64,000 nucleotides of DNA, from NCBI GenBank assembly GCA_017477425.1, contig JAFUVT010000029.1, positions 62,001 through 126,000 of the forward strand, written 5' to 3'. The stretch comes from Bacteroidales bacterium. GTDB taxonomy: Bacteria; Bacteroidota; Bacteroidia; Bacteroidales; F082. This document shows, in pieces, positions 34,573 to 43,800 of the stretch. Position 1 is the stretch's first letter; each line of letters starts with the position of its first letter. The notes under the pieces were generated by a model. That model saw only the letters and a program-made list of their open reading frames with translations, was not told the DNA's origin and did not search any database. The position numbers and the translations under genes are program-made.

Positions 34573-36405
34573 ATGAAAGGATTATTATCAACGTTTCTTA
34601 TAGCAGCTTCGATTACTTTATCTGCACAAATTCCAGTTACAGATATGGAATGCCGAAATGCTGCCACAAATTTTGCGCAACATTTTTTGCAATATAGAAA
34701 CATTACTCACTCTGATATTGTTTCTGTATACGATTATCAAGAAAACTCTAAAACGCTAATGAAGGAAGTCCGATTTAATAACAATTTGTCTATCGTACTT
34801 TCAGGCTATAAAAACTGCAAGCCAATTCTTTTATATTCAACGGATGAAGAGCCTATTCTATCTGAAATAGACAACTTGCCAATAGGTTTGCTGTGCTTTA
34901 TTGATAATTACTGTGGTGCAATATTATATGCAGCAGATAGTTTAGCAAATGATTCTATAAGCCAAGAATGGGTAGAGCTTTTGAATCCAACAAACCTCGA
35001 CAGTCTTACTCGCGCCAATATTTATGGTCCATATTTGAAAACCAGATGGGGGCAGAGCTCGTCAAATGATGCAAGTAGTAATGATAGGGATTGTAACGCA
35101 TACAATTTCTATGTTGGCCAAACAAGTGATTCTTGTAAAAGCTGTACTTCAGAAAAATGTCCAACAGGATGTATAGCCACGGCAATGGCTCAAATTATGA
35201 ATTACTGGAAATACCCTGTTTATTCACCTTCATTATTAGAGCAATTCGATTGGTGCAATATGCCCGATGCCTTATTAAAAAGGATTAATAATGTTGAGAA
35301 TGTTAACTATGAAATAGAGCGCGATGCCATCGCTAAGCTTATGGCTGAATGTGGAACTGCTGCTGATATGGATTACTGTTGTAAAGAAACATGGTATTTA
35401 AGTGAAAGGTGTGAATCATTTGCTTTTCCAATTGATGCTCGAAATGCTTTAGTAAATGATTTTTATTATCATTCAGATGCAGATGTTAAACGCAGGTTTT
35501 ATTATACCAATAGTCAGTGGAAACGAATGCTCATACATGACATCATAAATGAAAGACCTGTGTTGTATTCAGGAATTTCGTATAAAAATGACAGCGCGCA
35601 TTATTCACGTGGCGGTCATGCTTTTGTCTGTGATGGATACGATGAAAACACTGATAAATTCCATTTCAATTGGGGTGACAAAGGCAATTATGACCAAACA
35701 TGGTGCACTATTGATAGCATAATACAAAACAATAACTATTATTGGAATCATTTTGAACGTGCAATTTTCAACATTTACCCAAGTAGTAACCAAGATTACT
35801 GTGATTACTCTCTCCCTTTACAATTACACTATAATTATTATTATACATTACTAGGTAATACCACGCCTCCTCCCCATGAGAATGTCCCCAAAACCATGAC
35901 GCACCTCATCAGTGTTCCAAATGAGAACCAATATCCTTCCACATGGCGCACCATTCCTTCGGGTGCAACTTCAGAATACACTGCCCACAAATCCGTTGTT
36001 TTAAAAGATGGTTTCCATGCCGAGGCAGGCTCGGAGTTTCGAGCCTACATCACCCCCTGCGAACAATGCGAAACAGCCTTGCGCGGCAATGATGAAAGCC
36101 CAAAAGAAATAGCTGAAGTGCAAGGCATCGTGCCTAAAGAAAGCGTTACGCCAACCTCCTTGTCAGGCCAGGGTATGACCATCCACCCCAACCCCAACAC
36201 GGGAAAGTTCCATATAACCCTGTGCGACAAGCAGGACATGGTGAAACAAGTCGCGGTTTTTGGCATCCTCGGCAGCCCAATGGTGATGAAGAACAACCCG
36301 CAGAGCGAGGATGTTGACATCTCACGTCTCCCTTCGGGAATCTATGTCGTCAAGGTACTGACCAACCTAGGGAACGTGTATTTCGAAAAAGTAGTGAAAG
36401 AATAA
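34573..36405 (+). CDS. C10 (streptopain-type) cysteine peptidase with T9SS sorting domain
   Basis: A 610-residue secreted protease. Signal peptide (LLSTFLIAASITLSAQ), propeptide (~17-150), catalytic domain with Cys200 in CPTGCIATAMAQIMNYWKYP and His349 in GGHAFVCDGYD, followed by FHFNWGDKG, the order seen in streptopain and interpain. Residues ~450-500 contain VVLKDGFHAEAGSEF, a motif frequent in T9SS substrates. The C-terminus is a T9SS type A domain (MTIHPNPNTGKFHIT ... LPSGIYVVKVLTNLG ... EKVVKE). It is probably surface-attached and may be activated by removal of the propeptide. The protease part is AT-rich whereas the sorting domain is GC-richer, again a mosaic pattern. Confidence 0.92.
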   Translation: MKGLLSTFLIAASITLSAQIPVTDMECRNAATNFAQHFLQYRNITHSDIVSVYDYQENSKTLMKEVRFNNNLSIVLSGYKNCKPILLYSTDEEPILSEIDNLPIGLLCFIDNYCGAILYAADSLANDSISQEWVELLNPTNLDSLTRANIYGPYLKTRWGQSSSNDASSNDRDCNAYNFYVGQTSDSCKSCTSEKCPTGCIATAMAQIMNYWKYPVYSPSLLEQFDWCNMPDALLKRINNVENVNYEIERDAIAKLMAECGTAADMDYCCKETWYLSERCESFAFPIDARNALVNDFYYHSDADVKRRFYYTNSQWKRMLIHDIINERPVLYSGISYKNDSAHYSRGGHAFVCDGYDENTDKFHFNWGDKGNYDQTWCTIDSIIQNNNYYWNHFERAIFNIYPSSNQDYCDYSLPLQLHYNYYYTLLGNTTPPPHENVPKTMTHLISVPNENQYPSTWRTIPSGATSEYTAHKSVVLKDGFHAEAGSEFRAYITPCEQCETALRGNDESPKEIAEVQGIVPKESVTPTSLSGQGMTIHPNPNTGKFHITLCDKQDMVKQVAVFGILGSPMVMKNNPQSEDVDISRLPSGIYVVKVLTNLGNVYFEKVVKE

Positions 36406-36408
36406 GCA

Positions 36409-36437
36409 AAGGAGGCTCCCACGAGGGAAGTCTCCTT
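36409..36437. terminator. Bidirectional terminator candidate
   Basis: An AAGGAG/CTCCTT outer stem and a CCC/GGG inner stem around ACGA, between the convergent C10 and S46 peptidase genes. Confidence 0.5.
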
Positions 36438-36457
36438 ACATTTGTGTCAACCAAGCC

Positions 36458-38593
36458 TTATTCCACAATCGTCATCTCGTCAATCAAATGCCCTGCGCCG
36501 GCGAACTTGTCGATGATGAAGAGCACATAGCGGATGTCGACCGAGATGTTGCGGCAGATGTCGGGGTCGTAGATGAGGTCGCTCATCGTGCCTTCCCAGC
36601 AGCGGTCGAAGTTGAGGCCGAGCAGCTGCCCGTCGGCGTTCAAAATCGGGCTGCCTGAGTTGCCGCCCGTGGTGTGCACGCTGGCCGTGAAAGCCACATG
36701 CATCGTGCCGTCCTTGTCGGCATAGCGGCCATAGTCCTTCTTGTTATAGAGCTCTTTCAGTCGCGGCTCCACCACGTAGTCGTAGATGTCGGGGTTCTCC
36801 TTCTGCATGATGCCTTCCAGCGTGGTGAAGTGGCGGTAAGTCTTGCCGTCTTGCGGCTTGAAGCCTTCGATCTTGCCGTAGGTGACGCGCAAAGTGAAGT
36901 TGGCATCGGGGAAGAGCCGTTTTTCCGTCTGCATCTCCATCTGGCCTTTCATGTAGATGCGGCGCAGGCGGTCGTTATCAGCAGTTATGCTTGCCATCTT
37001 GCCGTGCACCTCATTGCGGAAAAATCCCATGAGGCTTTGGTACACTTGCAGAGCCGGGTCGTTGGCCAGTTTCTTGGCATCTTTGACCTTGAAATTGTCG
37101 AGCAAGGCCGTCACCTTGGCCTGGTCGGTGAACATCGTCTTGTCGAAGAGCTTGTCCACATATTCGTTCACCTCCTTAATGTCGTTGAGGAACGAGGGGC
37201 GGAAGTCGGCGGGCTGGGCTTTCAGGTATTCCTTGAGCAGCATCTTGGCCACATCGCGGTCGATGGGTTCGTAGTAGTCCTTGAAGAAGCTCTCGGAAGT
37301 ACCCTTCAGCTGGTGAAGCATCCTGTCGATGTCTTCTTGTGGCGTGTCCTTGGTCACCTCTGAAAGTCTAGCAAAACGTCCGGCAAAGCTGATGAGCTCG
37401 GTGCGGAGGCCCGCCTCCGACAGATAGGTGTAGGCCAGCTGATAAGGTTCCAGTTCCTTATAGTTTTTGTCGAACTGCCGGATAAGGTTGACGTACATAT
37501 AGCGGCTACGCGACTGCATGGCCCAGTCGTAGAAATCCTGCTCAAAAGCTTGTTTCTTCTCCACGCCGTGGAAGTGGTTGATGCCTTCGGTGACGCCCAT
37601 CCACTTCTTCCAACCGTTGCCGATGCTGGCATGTTTGGAAGCATATTGTATGCGCACCTTAGGGTCTTGTTCCTGGTATTGGTTGTAGATGTCGAGCACC
37701 TTGCCGCGCAGGTCGACGGTGATGGGGTCGATGAGGTTGGCCTCTTGGTCGACAGCCACGGCGGGCAGGTATTCGTTGGTGCGTGCGGGATACCCGAACA
37801 CGAAGGCGAAGTCGCCCTCCTCAGCACCTTTCAGGGAGATGTCGAGATGCTTGGCGGGTTTGTAAGGCACGTTGTCGTCGCTGTAGGCAGCGGGGTGACC
37901 GTTCTTGTCGGCATAGACGCGGAACACACTGAAATCGCCCGTGTGGCGGGGCCACACCCAGTTGTCGGTGTCGCCGCCAAACTTACCGATGTTGCTCGGA
38001 GGGCAACCCACGAGACGCACATCGGTGTAGATTTCATTGAACAGTACATAATACTCATTACCCAAGAAGAAAGGCTTGATGCTGACCTTATAGTCCGTCT
38101 CTTTCTCGAACTTGGCAATGAGTTTCTTGATATTCTCGTCTATTTTGGCCTGACGCTCGTCCTCAGGCATGTCAACATTAATGTTATACAGAACTTTCTC
38201 GGTCACGTCGCGCATCTCGCGGAGGAAGATGACGCTGAGACCTGGGCAGGGCAGCTCCTCGCCACGGTTCATGGCCCAGAAACCGTTGGTGAGATAGTCG
38301 TGTTCCACCGAGCTGTGCCTTTGGATGTAGTCGTAGCCGCAATGATGGTTGGTGAGCAGCAAGCCTTGGTCGCTGACGATTTCACCCGTGCAGCCGCCAC
38401 CAAAGAGGACGATGGCATCCTTCAGGCTGCTGTGGTTGATGCTGTAGATGTCATCGGCAGTGATGCGCATACCCATCTCCTGCATTTCTTTCTCGTTGTA
38501 TTGCAACAACATGGGAATCCACATGCCTTCGCCGGCAAAAAGGAAGGCTGGAAAGAGGACCAAAAGAATGGTCAATAAACGGAAACGTTTCAT
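36458..38593 (-). CDS. S46 family dipeptidyl peptidase, DPP11-like
   Basis: A 711-residue periplasmic enzyme (signal peptide ending FLFAG) that removes dipeptides from oligopeptides, a main step in amino-acid use in this phylum. The chymotrypsin-like catalytic residues are His84 in TNHHCGYDYIQ, Asp ~226 in NWVWPRHTGDFSVFR, and Ser ~650 in TTGGNSGSPILNADG; the helical domain lies between. The S1-pocket segment GLNFDRCWEG has Arg where acidic-specific DPP11 has it and DPP7 has Gly, so cleavage after Asp/Glu is inferred. Promoter TATCTTTG at 38623. A degenerate copy of its 3' end lies at 32796. Confidence 0.93.
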   Translation of the reverse strand: MKRFRLLTILLVLFPAFLFAGEGMWIPMLLQYNEKEMQEMGMRITADDIYSINHSSLKDAIVLFGGGCTGEIVSDQGLLLTNHHCGYDYIQRHSSVEHDYLTNGFWAMNRGEELPCPGLSVIFLREMRDVTEKVLYNINVDMPEDERQAKIDENIKKLIAKFEKETDYKVSIKPFFLGNEYYVLFNEIYTDVRLVGCPPSNIGKFGGDTDNWVWPRHTGDFSVFRVYADKNGHPAAYSDDNVPYKPAKHLDISLKGAEEGDFAFVFGYPARTNEYLPAVAVDQEANLIDPITVDLRGKVLDIYNQYQEQDPKVRIQYASKHASIGNGWKKWMGVTEGINHFHGVEKKQAFEQDFYDWAMQSRSRYMYVNLIRQFDKNYKELEPYQLAYTYLSEAGLRTELISFAGRFARLSEVTKDTPQEDIDRMLHQLKGTSESFFKDYYEPIDRDVAKMLLKEYLKAQPADFRPSFLNDIKEVNEYVDKLFDKTMFTDQAKVTALLDNFKVKDAKKLANDPALQVYQSLMGFFRNEVHGKMASITADNDRLRRIYMKGQMEMQTEKRLFPDANFTLRVTYGKIEGFKPQDGKTYRHFTTLEGIMQKENPDIYDYVVEPRLKELYNKKDYGRYADKDGTMHVAFTASVHTTGGNSGSPILNADGQLLGLNFDRCWEGTMSDLIYDPDICRNISVDIRYVLFIIDKFAGAGHLIDEMTIVE

Positions 38594-38622
38594 ATCAAGA
38601 TGTTTAGGTGTTGAATCGTCTG

Positions 38623-38652
38623 CAAAGATAGAAAAAAAAGGTCAATCCCAAA
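38623..38652 (-). promoter_or_regulatory. Promoter of the S46 peptidase gene
   Basis: On the minus strand TTTG (38649-38652), 18 bases, TATCTTTG (38623-38630). The -33 lies inside the end of the upstream small gene. Confidence 0.65.
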
Positions 38653-38944
38653 AATAAAAGAAACTCACCACGCGACAAAACAGCTCGCGCCACCATGCCT
38701 GCTTCAGCTCGAGGTCGACGTCGCGCGTGCGGCTACGGAAAACATGTATCTTATAGAAAAAATTATGCGACCGCCATTCCCTCACCTGCGATTCGATATC
38801 GCGCTGGCTGACTGCCATCTCGGGCGGAACCTCATCGCGAAGTTGTGCCAAAAAATGGCGCATGTCTTCCTTCGTCCTCATCGTGCACGAGTCAACGATG
38901 TGGGTGTTGGTAGGAGTGGTCTTGGCATAACTTGTGTCGATCAT
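38642..38944 (-). CDS. Small hypothetical protein coupled to MATE exporter
   Basis: A 100-residue protein I do not recognise. It is rich in Arg, Trp and Phe at the C-terminus (LKQAWWRELFCRVVSFFYFW) and has a charged helical middle (RHFLAQLRDEVPPEMAVSQR). Its ATG overlaps the stop codon of the MATE gene (ATGA), a strong sign of translational coupling and hence of a real gene. No signal peptide is visible. A role linked to the exporter is only a guess. Confidence 0.55.
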   Translation of the reverse strand: MIDTSYAKTTPTNTHIVDSCTMRTKEDMRHFLAQLRDEVPPEMAVSQRDIESQVREWRSHNFFYKIHVFRSRTRDVDLELKQAWWRELFCRVVSFFYFWD

Positions 38945-40311
38945 GACTCAGCGGCTCTAAAGACATGGCGTTGCGAGAGCATAAGCACAAAGGCAAGCAC
39001 CGCACCGAGGAAGTCGCTGATGGTCATCGAAGCCCAAACGCCCGTTAGGCCAGCCGCACCTGCATTGACGAACAGAGGCGGGATAATGTAAATCATCGGG
39101 GTGAGGAACAGCACTTGGCGCGAGAGGCTGGTGACGATAGCAATCCAAGGCTTGTCGATGCTTTGGAAGAAGTTGGAGTTGGTGATGGTGAAGCCCACCA
39201 AGGGGAACATCACCATCATGAAACGCATGGCAGGAATGCCGATTTGGATAAGCTCCTCCTCCTTGGTGAAGAGACGCAACATGGCATGAGGCAAGGCCAA
39301 AGCCAGCACCGCACCAACGAAGCCCACCAGCACGTTGAGTTTCATCGTGAGGGAATACACCTCGCGCAAACGATGCGGATGTCCCGCGCCGTAATTGTAC
39401 CCCGCTATAGGCTGCATGCCTTGGCACAGACCCACCATCAGCATCACGCTGAGACTGCCGAAGGTGTTGACGAGGCCATAGGCGCCCACGGCCAGGTCGG
39501 TGCCGTAACGGATGAGCTGGTTGTTGAGCAACGCCACCACCGCCGAGGCCGCCAAGTTCATCGAGAAGGGACTCAAGCCAATCATCAGGATGTTGCGGAA
39601 GATATAGAGTTTGGGGGCCCAAGCATGACGGCGGAAGCGGATGAACGAACTCTTCTTGACGAAATGCACAATGGAAATCACACCCGTGCACGACATCGAG
39701 ATGGTGGTGGCCCAAGCCGCGCCGGCGATGCCCCAGTCCAAGCCATAGATGAACAGCGCGTCGAGGAAGATGTTGAGGATGGCGCCGCCCGCCATGATCC
39801 ACATTGACTTCTTGGGATAGCCCGTAGCGCGCATCAGTCCGGTAAGGTTGAACGACAGCGTGGTCATGAACATGCCAGGCAGCACGATGTCCATATACTC
39901 GCGGGCATAGGCGATGGTATCCGCCGAAGCACCGAAGAGCGTCAGTATCTTGTCCATGAAGAGGTAGCCGCCCGTGACGAAGAGGAAGCCGAAAAGGAAG
40001 GTGAGCAACATGCTGTTGCCGAGGATCTTCTCCGCCCAGTTGTAGTCCTTCTTGCCCAGGATGATCGACATGCGGGCTGCCGAACCGGCACCCACCAACG
40101 AGCCGAAGGCATGGATGATGTTCATGATGGGCATGGTGATGGCCAAGCCCGCGATGGCGAGCGCCCCCACATACTGCCCCAGAAACACGCGGTCGACGAT
40201 GTTATAGATCGAAGCGATGATATGGCTGACGATGCTCGGCAAGGCATAAGCCCAGAGCAAAGTGGGTATGTTTTTGGTTTCCAGTTCTTTCGTCCTGTCG
40301 AATTGTTCCAT
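38941..40311 (-). CDS. MATE family efflux transporter
   Basis: A 456-residue polytopic exporter, distinct from the one at 511. The start EQFDRTKELETKNIPTLLWA and the helix IVDRVFLGQYVG (normally N-x-x-D-x-x-F-I/L-G) are typical of the NorM/MepA-like branch in Bacteroidota. The two six-helix halves are apparent. I place the start at the ATG at 40311, 20 bases after a -7 box at 40331-40338. The longer frame upstream contains no signal and crosses the promoter. Substrate unknown. Confidence 0.9.
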   Translation of the reverse strand: MEQFDRTKELETKNIPTLLWAYALPSIVSHIIASIYNIVDRVFLGQYVGALAIAGLAITMPIMNIIHAFGSLVGAGSAARMSIILGKKDYNWAEKILGNSMLLTFLFGFLFVTGGYLFMDKILTLFGASADTIAYAREYMDIVLPGMFMTTLSFNLTGLMRATGYPKKSMWIMAGGAILNIFLDALFIYGLDWGIAGAAWATTISMSCTGVISIVHFVKKSSFIRFRRHAWAPKLYIFRNILMIGLSPFSMNLAASAVVALLNNQLIRYGTDLAVGAYGLVNTFGSLSVMLMVGLCQGMQPIAGYNYGAGHPHRLREVYSLTMKLNVLVGFVGAVLALALPHAMLRLFTKEEELIQIGIPAMRFMMVMFPLVGFTITNSNFFQSIDKPWIAIVTSLSRQVLFLTPMIYIIPPLFVNAGAAGLTGVWASMTISDFLGAVLAFVLMLSQRHVFRAAES

Positions 40312-40330
40312 TGTTGAAGTTTTGAGCCTG

Positions 40331-40338
40331 CAAAAATA
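40331..40338 (-). promoter_or_regulatory. Promoter -7 box, second MATE gene
   Basis: TATTTTTG on the minus strand, 19 bases before the ATG. Confidence 0.65.
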
Positions 40339-40412
40339 GCAAAAAAAAGAGCCGGCAGCAAGCGCCGCCGACTCACCTAAAAAAAATTGAAAAGAAAAGT
40401 TTTTCTCTACGT

Positions 40413-40437
40413 GGACTTTCCCGCTTTGCGGGGAATC
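40413..40437 (-). terminator. Terminator of the small sorting-tail protein gene
   Basis: In the minus direction GGATTCCCCGC, a 3-base loop and GCGGGAAAGTCC form a stem eight bases after the stop codon, followed by AT-rich sequence with T-runs. Confidence 0.6.
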
Positions 40438-40444
40438 CAAACGC

Positions 40445-40711
40445 TTATTCCTCCCTGCGCTTTTTGGCGACGAGGTAAGCGGCGCCGAGGCCCATGAGGA
40501 CGGCGATGCCGCTGCCCAGGGGAGCGTCTTGGTTGGTCGTCTGGCCGTGGTTAGGCAGACCAGGCATAAGGGTACCGCTTTCGCCGTCGCGCATGCCGTT
40601 GTTCTGTTCAGGCGTGTTGCCGCGTTGGAACAGTCCGCCGCCATTGGGGTCGGCGAAGGTGGCGGTGGCGAGGCCGAGAATGATTGTTGCTGTCAATAAT
40701 AGCTTTTTCAT
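40445..40711 (-). CDS. Small exported protein with a sorting-signal-like C-terminus
   Basis: An 88-residue protein with a signal peptide (LLLTATIILGLATATFA), a short Gly/Asn/Pro-rich linker, and a C-terminal tripartite tail: DAPLGSG, a hydrophobic helix IAVLMGLGAAYLVA, and the basic end KKRREE. Similar tails occur on small Bacteroidales secreted proteins. The layout resembles LPXTG or PEP-CTERM sorting signals, but no sortase or exosortase is visible here. The alternative is a simple membrane anchor. It lies downstream of, and in the same direction as, the giant T9SS gene, after a strong hairpin. Confidence 0.65.
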   Translation of the reverse strand: MKKLLLTATIILGLATATFADPNGGGLFQRGNTPEQNNGMRDGESGTLMPGLPNHGQTTNQDAPLGSGIAVLMGLGAAYLVAKKRREE

Positions 40712-40785
40712 CGTATGTTCAATTTATTTGATATTTCTAACTCTTGTTTTCGTATTTAGCTTGTTGTTACTATGGCTTATGGCTT

Positions 40786-40828
40786 ATGGCCAATGGCAGC
40801 GCCGACTGTTGGCGCTGCCATTGGCCAT
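40786..40828. terminator. Strong hairpin after the giant T9SS gene
   Basis: Perfect 18-bp arms (ATGGCCAATGGCAGCGCC and its complement) with a 7-base loop, ten bases downstream of the stop of the leftward T9SS gene, flanked by tandem TATGGCT units. The lack of an immediate T-run leaves open a REP-type element. Confidence 0.65.
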
Positions 40829-40837
40829 CGGCCATAG

Positions 40838-43800
40838 TTACTTCACCACCACCTTCTGCACCTTCACGTCGTTGCCATTGACCAGGCGGAGCATGTAGAC
40901 GCCGACGGGTTGGTTCACGTTGAGGTCGGCGTTGCCGCTGATGGCCTGGCTGCTGAGCACGCGGCCCATCATGTCAATGACTTGCAGCGTGGCCTCGCCC
41001 ATGTTGCTGACGGTCCAGCTGCTGCCGTTGAAGAAGGCGAAAGCGGACGGCCCTTCGACAGGCTCAGGGACCTGCGAGGCGCTGAACACCAGACGGAAGC
41101 GGCTCGTGTAGTCGCTCGTGCGGGCCTCGAAGCTATAGCTCGGCGTGGCCAGCAGGTCGACGTCGGCGCCCGTCATGTTGTCGATGAGGTGGAGGTAGTT
41201 CATCTCCACGTTCTCGGCCTCGACGCTGAGCGTGTAGGTGCCGTTCTCGTTGGCCTTGAAGCTGACAGGCATCTCGCCTTCGGCGGCGCTGTATGCCACA
41301 GCCATTTCTTCATTGCCTTGCGGGATGAAGATGTGGGTACCGTTTTCATTGAGATAGAACTTGTTCATGCCACGGCCTTCGCCAAAACGCACGCGGGCAT
41401 TGTCGATGAAATTGCCACGGTTCTTAACGATGCTCATGGTAACAGCGGCTGCATTTCTGAATTGTTCATGATTGAAATACACTTCTTGATTCGCTTCGGT
41501 GGTTTGTACCAGGAAAGCATCGCCAACCTTAACGGCGGTAGAGCCATCTGTAAAGGTTTGTCCATCGCTATTCAACACTTGGAAATCCATCGGTTCAGAA
41601 CTTACGTCATAAACATAGACATCGCAAGCGAATGGGTTGCCGATGAGGTTGAAACCTGCATTCGGAATCGTGACTTTGGACAATTCTTCGTATTCATTCA
41701 ATTCACCAGCAAACTCAACGATGGTGTTGCTGCCGCTGGCATAGAGATAGCCGACTTCGGGGTCAATGGTGAAGTTTGCATCTTTGTAATTACGCCATTC
41801 CAAGTCTTCCGTATTGTCGAACTTGTAGAGGTCGTAATAGTTAGTGAGCATGCCGTTGACATTGGCGGCAGTAAGATTATCATAAATCGGGGACGCGATG
41901 AGGTAGTAGCCGGCATTGTTATCGTTGCTATAAGTGCAGGCCTCGATGTTTTTCTGCACCGTGGCATTCACCGAGTTGCCGATGTATTGGGCACCGTCTT
42001 CGATGACGAACTTGGAAGCACCTTTTTCGTTGGTGAGGGTGTTGGCACCCATATCCAGCATGCTGTTGGCAGGGATGATGGACGGGCCAACGATGGTGAT
42101 ATTATCCGAAACAGCTTGGTTCAGGAACACGCGCGTGTAGCGAGCCGTGGTGGCGACAGGCGTGGGCGTAGGCACACCGCCTTCAGTGTACTTGTAGAGC
42201 TGGATGGCTTTTTGAGTTGAAGTATAGTAACGGAAACGCCATGTGTTTTTAGCGGAATTGTACTGCAATTTTGCTGCGCTGTTGTCACCTGTACCTGTAA
42301 TTAATGCATTACCTTCGGTATCGAACGAAATAGCATTAGCGATTGCATCCTCCGTATTCATATTCATACCATTTGAAGAAGCAGTTCTTCCAATGTAAAT
42401 ACCACTTGCGCTCTTTATTGAATACCCTCCATCCATAGAAGCGATAGTAAATGCCGAAGCTGCGATCTCTGCGGTATAGGCAATTGTGTCATTGTCAATG
42501 GTAACATCAATCTTGTTGCTAGTAGCATCTAAGGTGTTATTAGTGCTCTTGGAACCATCAAAAGCCACATTGAATTCTTCATTGTTATTCAAACCTGATG
42601 AAACAATCAAGTAATCACCATCGGTAATTTCGTCGGTGCTGGTCACTTTCACATAGCTGGCCGCATCGCGGGTGGGTGTGCCAACGGTGACGGTGTGCTC
42701 ATAAACGGCATAGAAAGTGGTCTCCTCCTCTTCAAGGATGTAGGTCTCGCCAAGCAGGTTTTCCACATCGTTCGGGTCGAGGGTCCAACCAGCGAAGGTG
42801 AAGTCGTTGTTGACACCCATGGCTGGGGACAAGGTGATTACGTCACCCACATGGGCTTCCATTGACACACCTTCAACACCGTTGAGTGAATAGGTGTAAA
42901 GTGCCTCGGGCCGTGGCGCAGTGACGCTACCATTCAGGCTGACGGTGACGGTTTGGGCACCCGTCGAAGCGAAGGTAATGGAGCCTTCAATGTCGTTTTG
43001 TGCTTCAAGACCGTCTTTGAGGCGTACATAGACCGTAGTAGATTCAATGGTGCCATTGACTGCATTAATGGAAGCATAAGTGCTATAGGTTTCGCCATCC
43101 AAACTGACATTGTAATTCATGTCGGTATTAATGCTCATGTAAGTAGTGCTCAGGTTGCTGGCGCTGACGGTGAGCATTTGTGCTTCGCTCGGGCCATAGC
43201 CTTGCTCGTAGGTGAAGCCTATGAGTGAAGTAGGATTGACCGTGATGGTGGGAACGACAGGACGCTCCAACGAAACCAGTTGGTTGTTGGCAGCGAACTC
43301 ATAAGTGCTGTTGTATTTCGTCAAATCGCCATAAATCACAACGATGTCGCCCACTTGGATGTCATCCTCGGATGTGAAGTTTTCACCATTGTAGCTCTTG
43401 CCCCGGAAGGCTTGGAGCTGGTCAGCCTCAGTGGTACCATCGGTTGAAATATTGTATGAAATATTACCATACTGCTCACTATAAGCCGTAACAATCTCCG
43501 ATACAATACCTGCGGCATAAACACCTTCAGGATAAGGCTCACCCATATCGATAAGGTTGCGGGCATCAGCTACCGAATAAGGGTCAGCTTCGGTTCCAGC
43601 GTGCTCGATAATCACAATGGTATATGTGGCTGTAGCAATGTCACTGTCGTCCATGCCTTCCTTGGTGGCTTTGGCCCAGATGGTTGTGGTCTCGCTGACA
43701 GTGATGGCAGCGGTATAGTTTTGCCATTCACCATTTTCTGTGGTTTTGTACTGGATGGTAGCACCTTCGGTTTCACAACTGATGCTTATGCTTTGTGCCG

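Noticed and set aside
40312..40644. Long upstream extension of the second MATE protein
   Set aside because: It crosses the promoter at 40331 and a hairpin, and adds no recognisable sequence.
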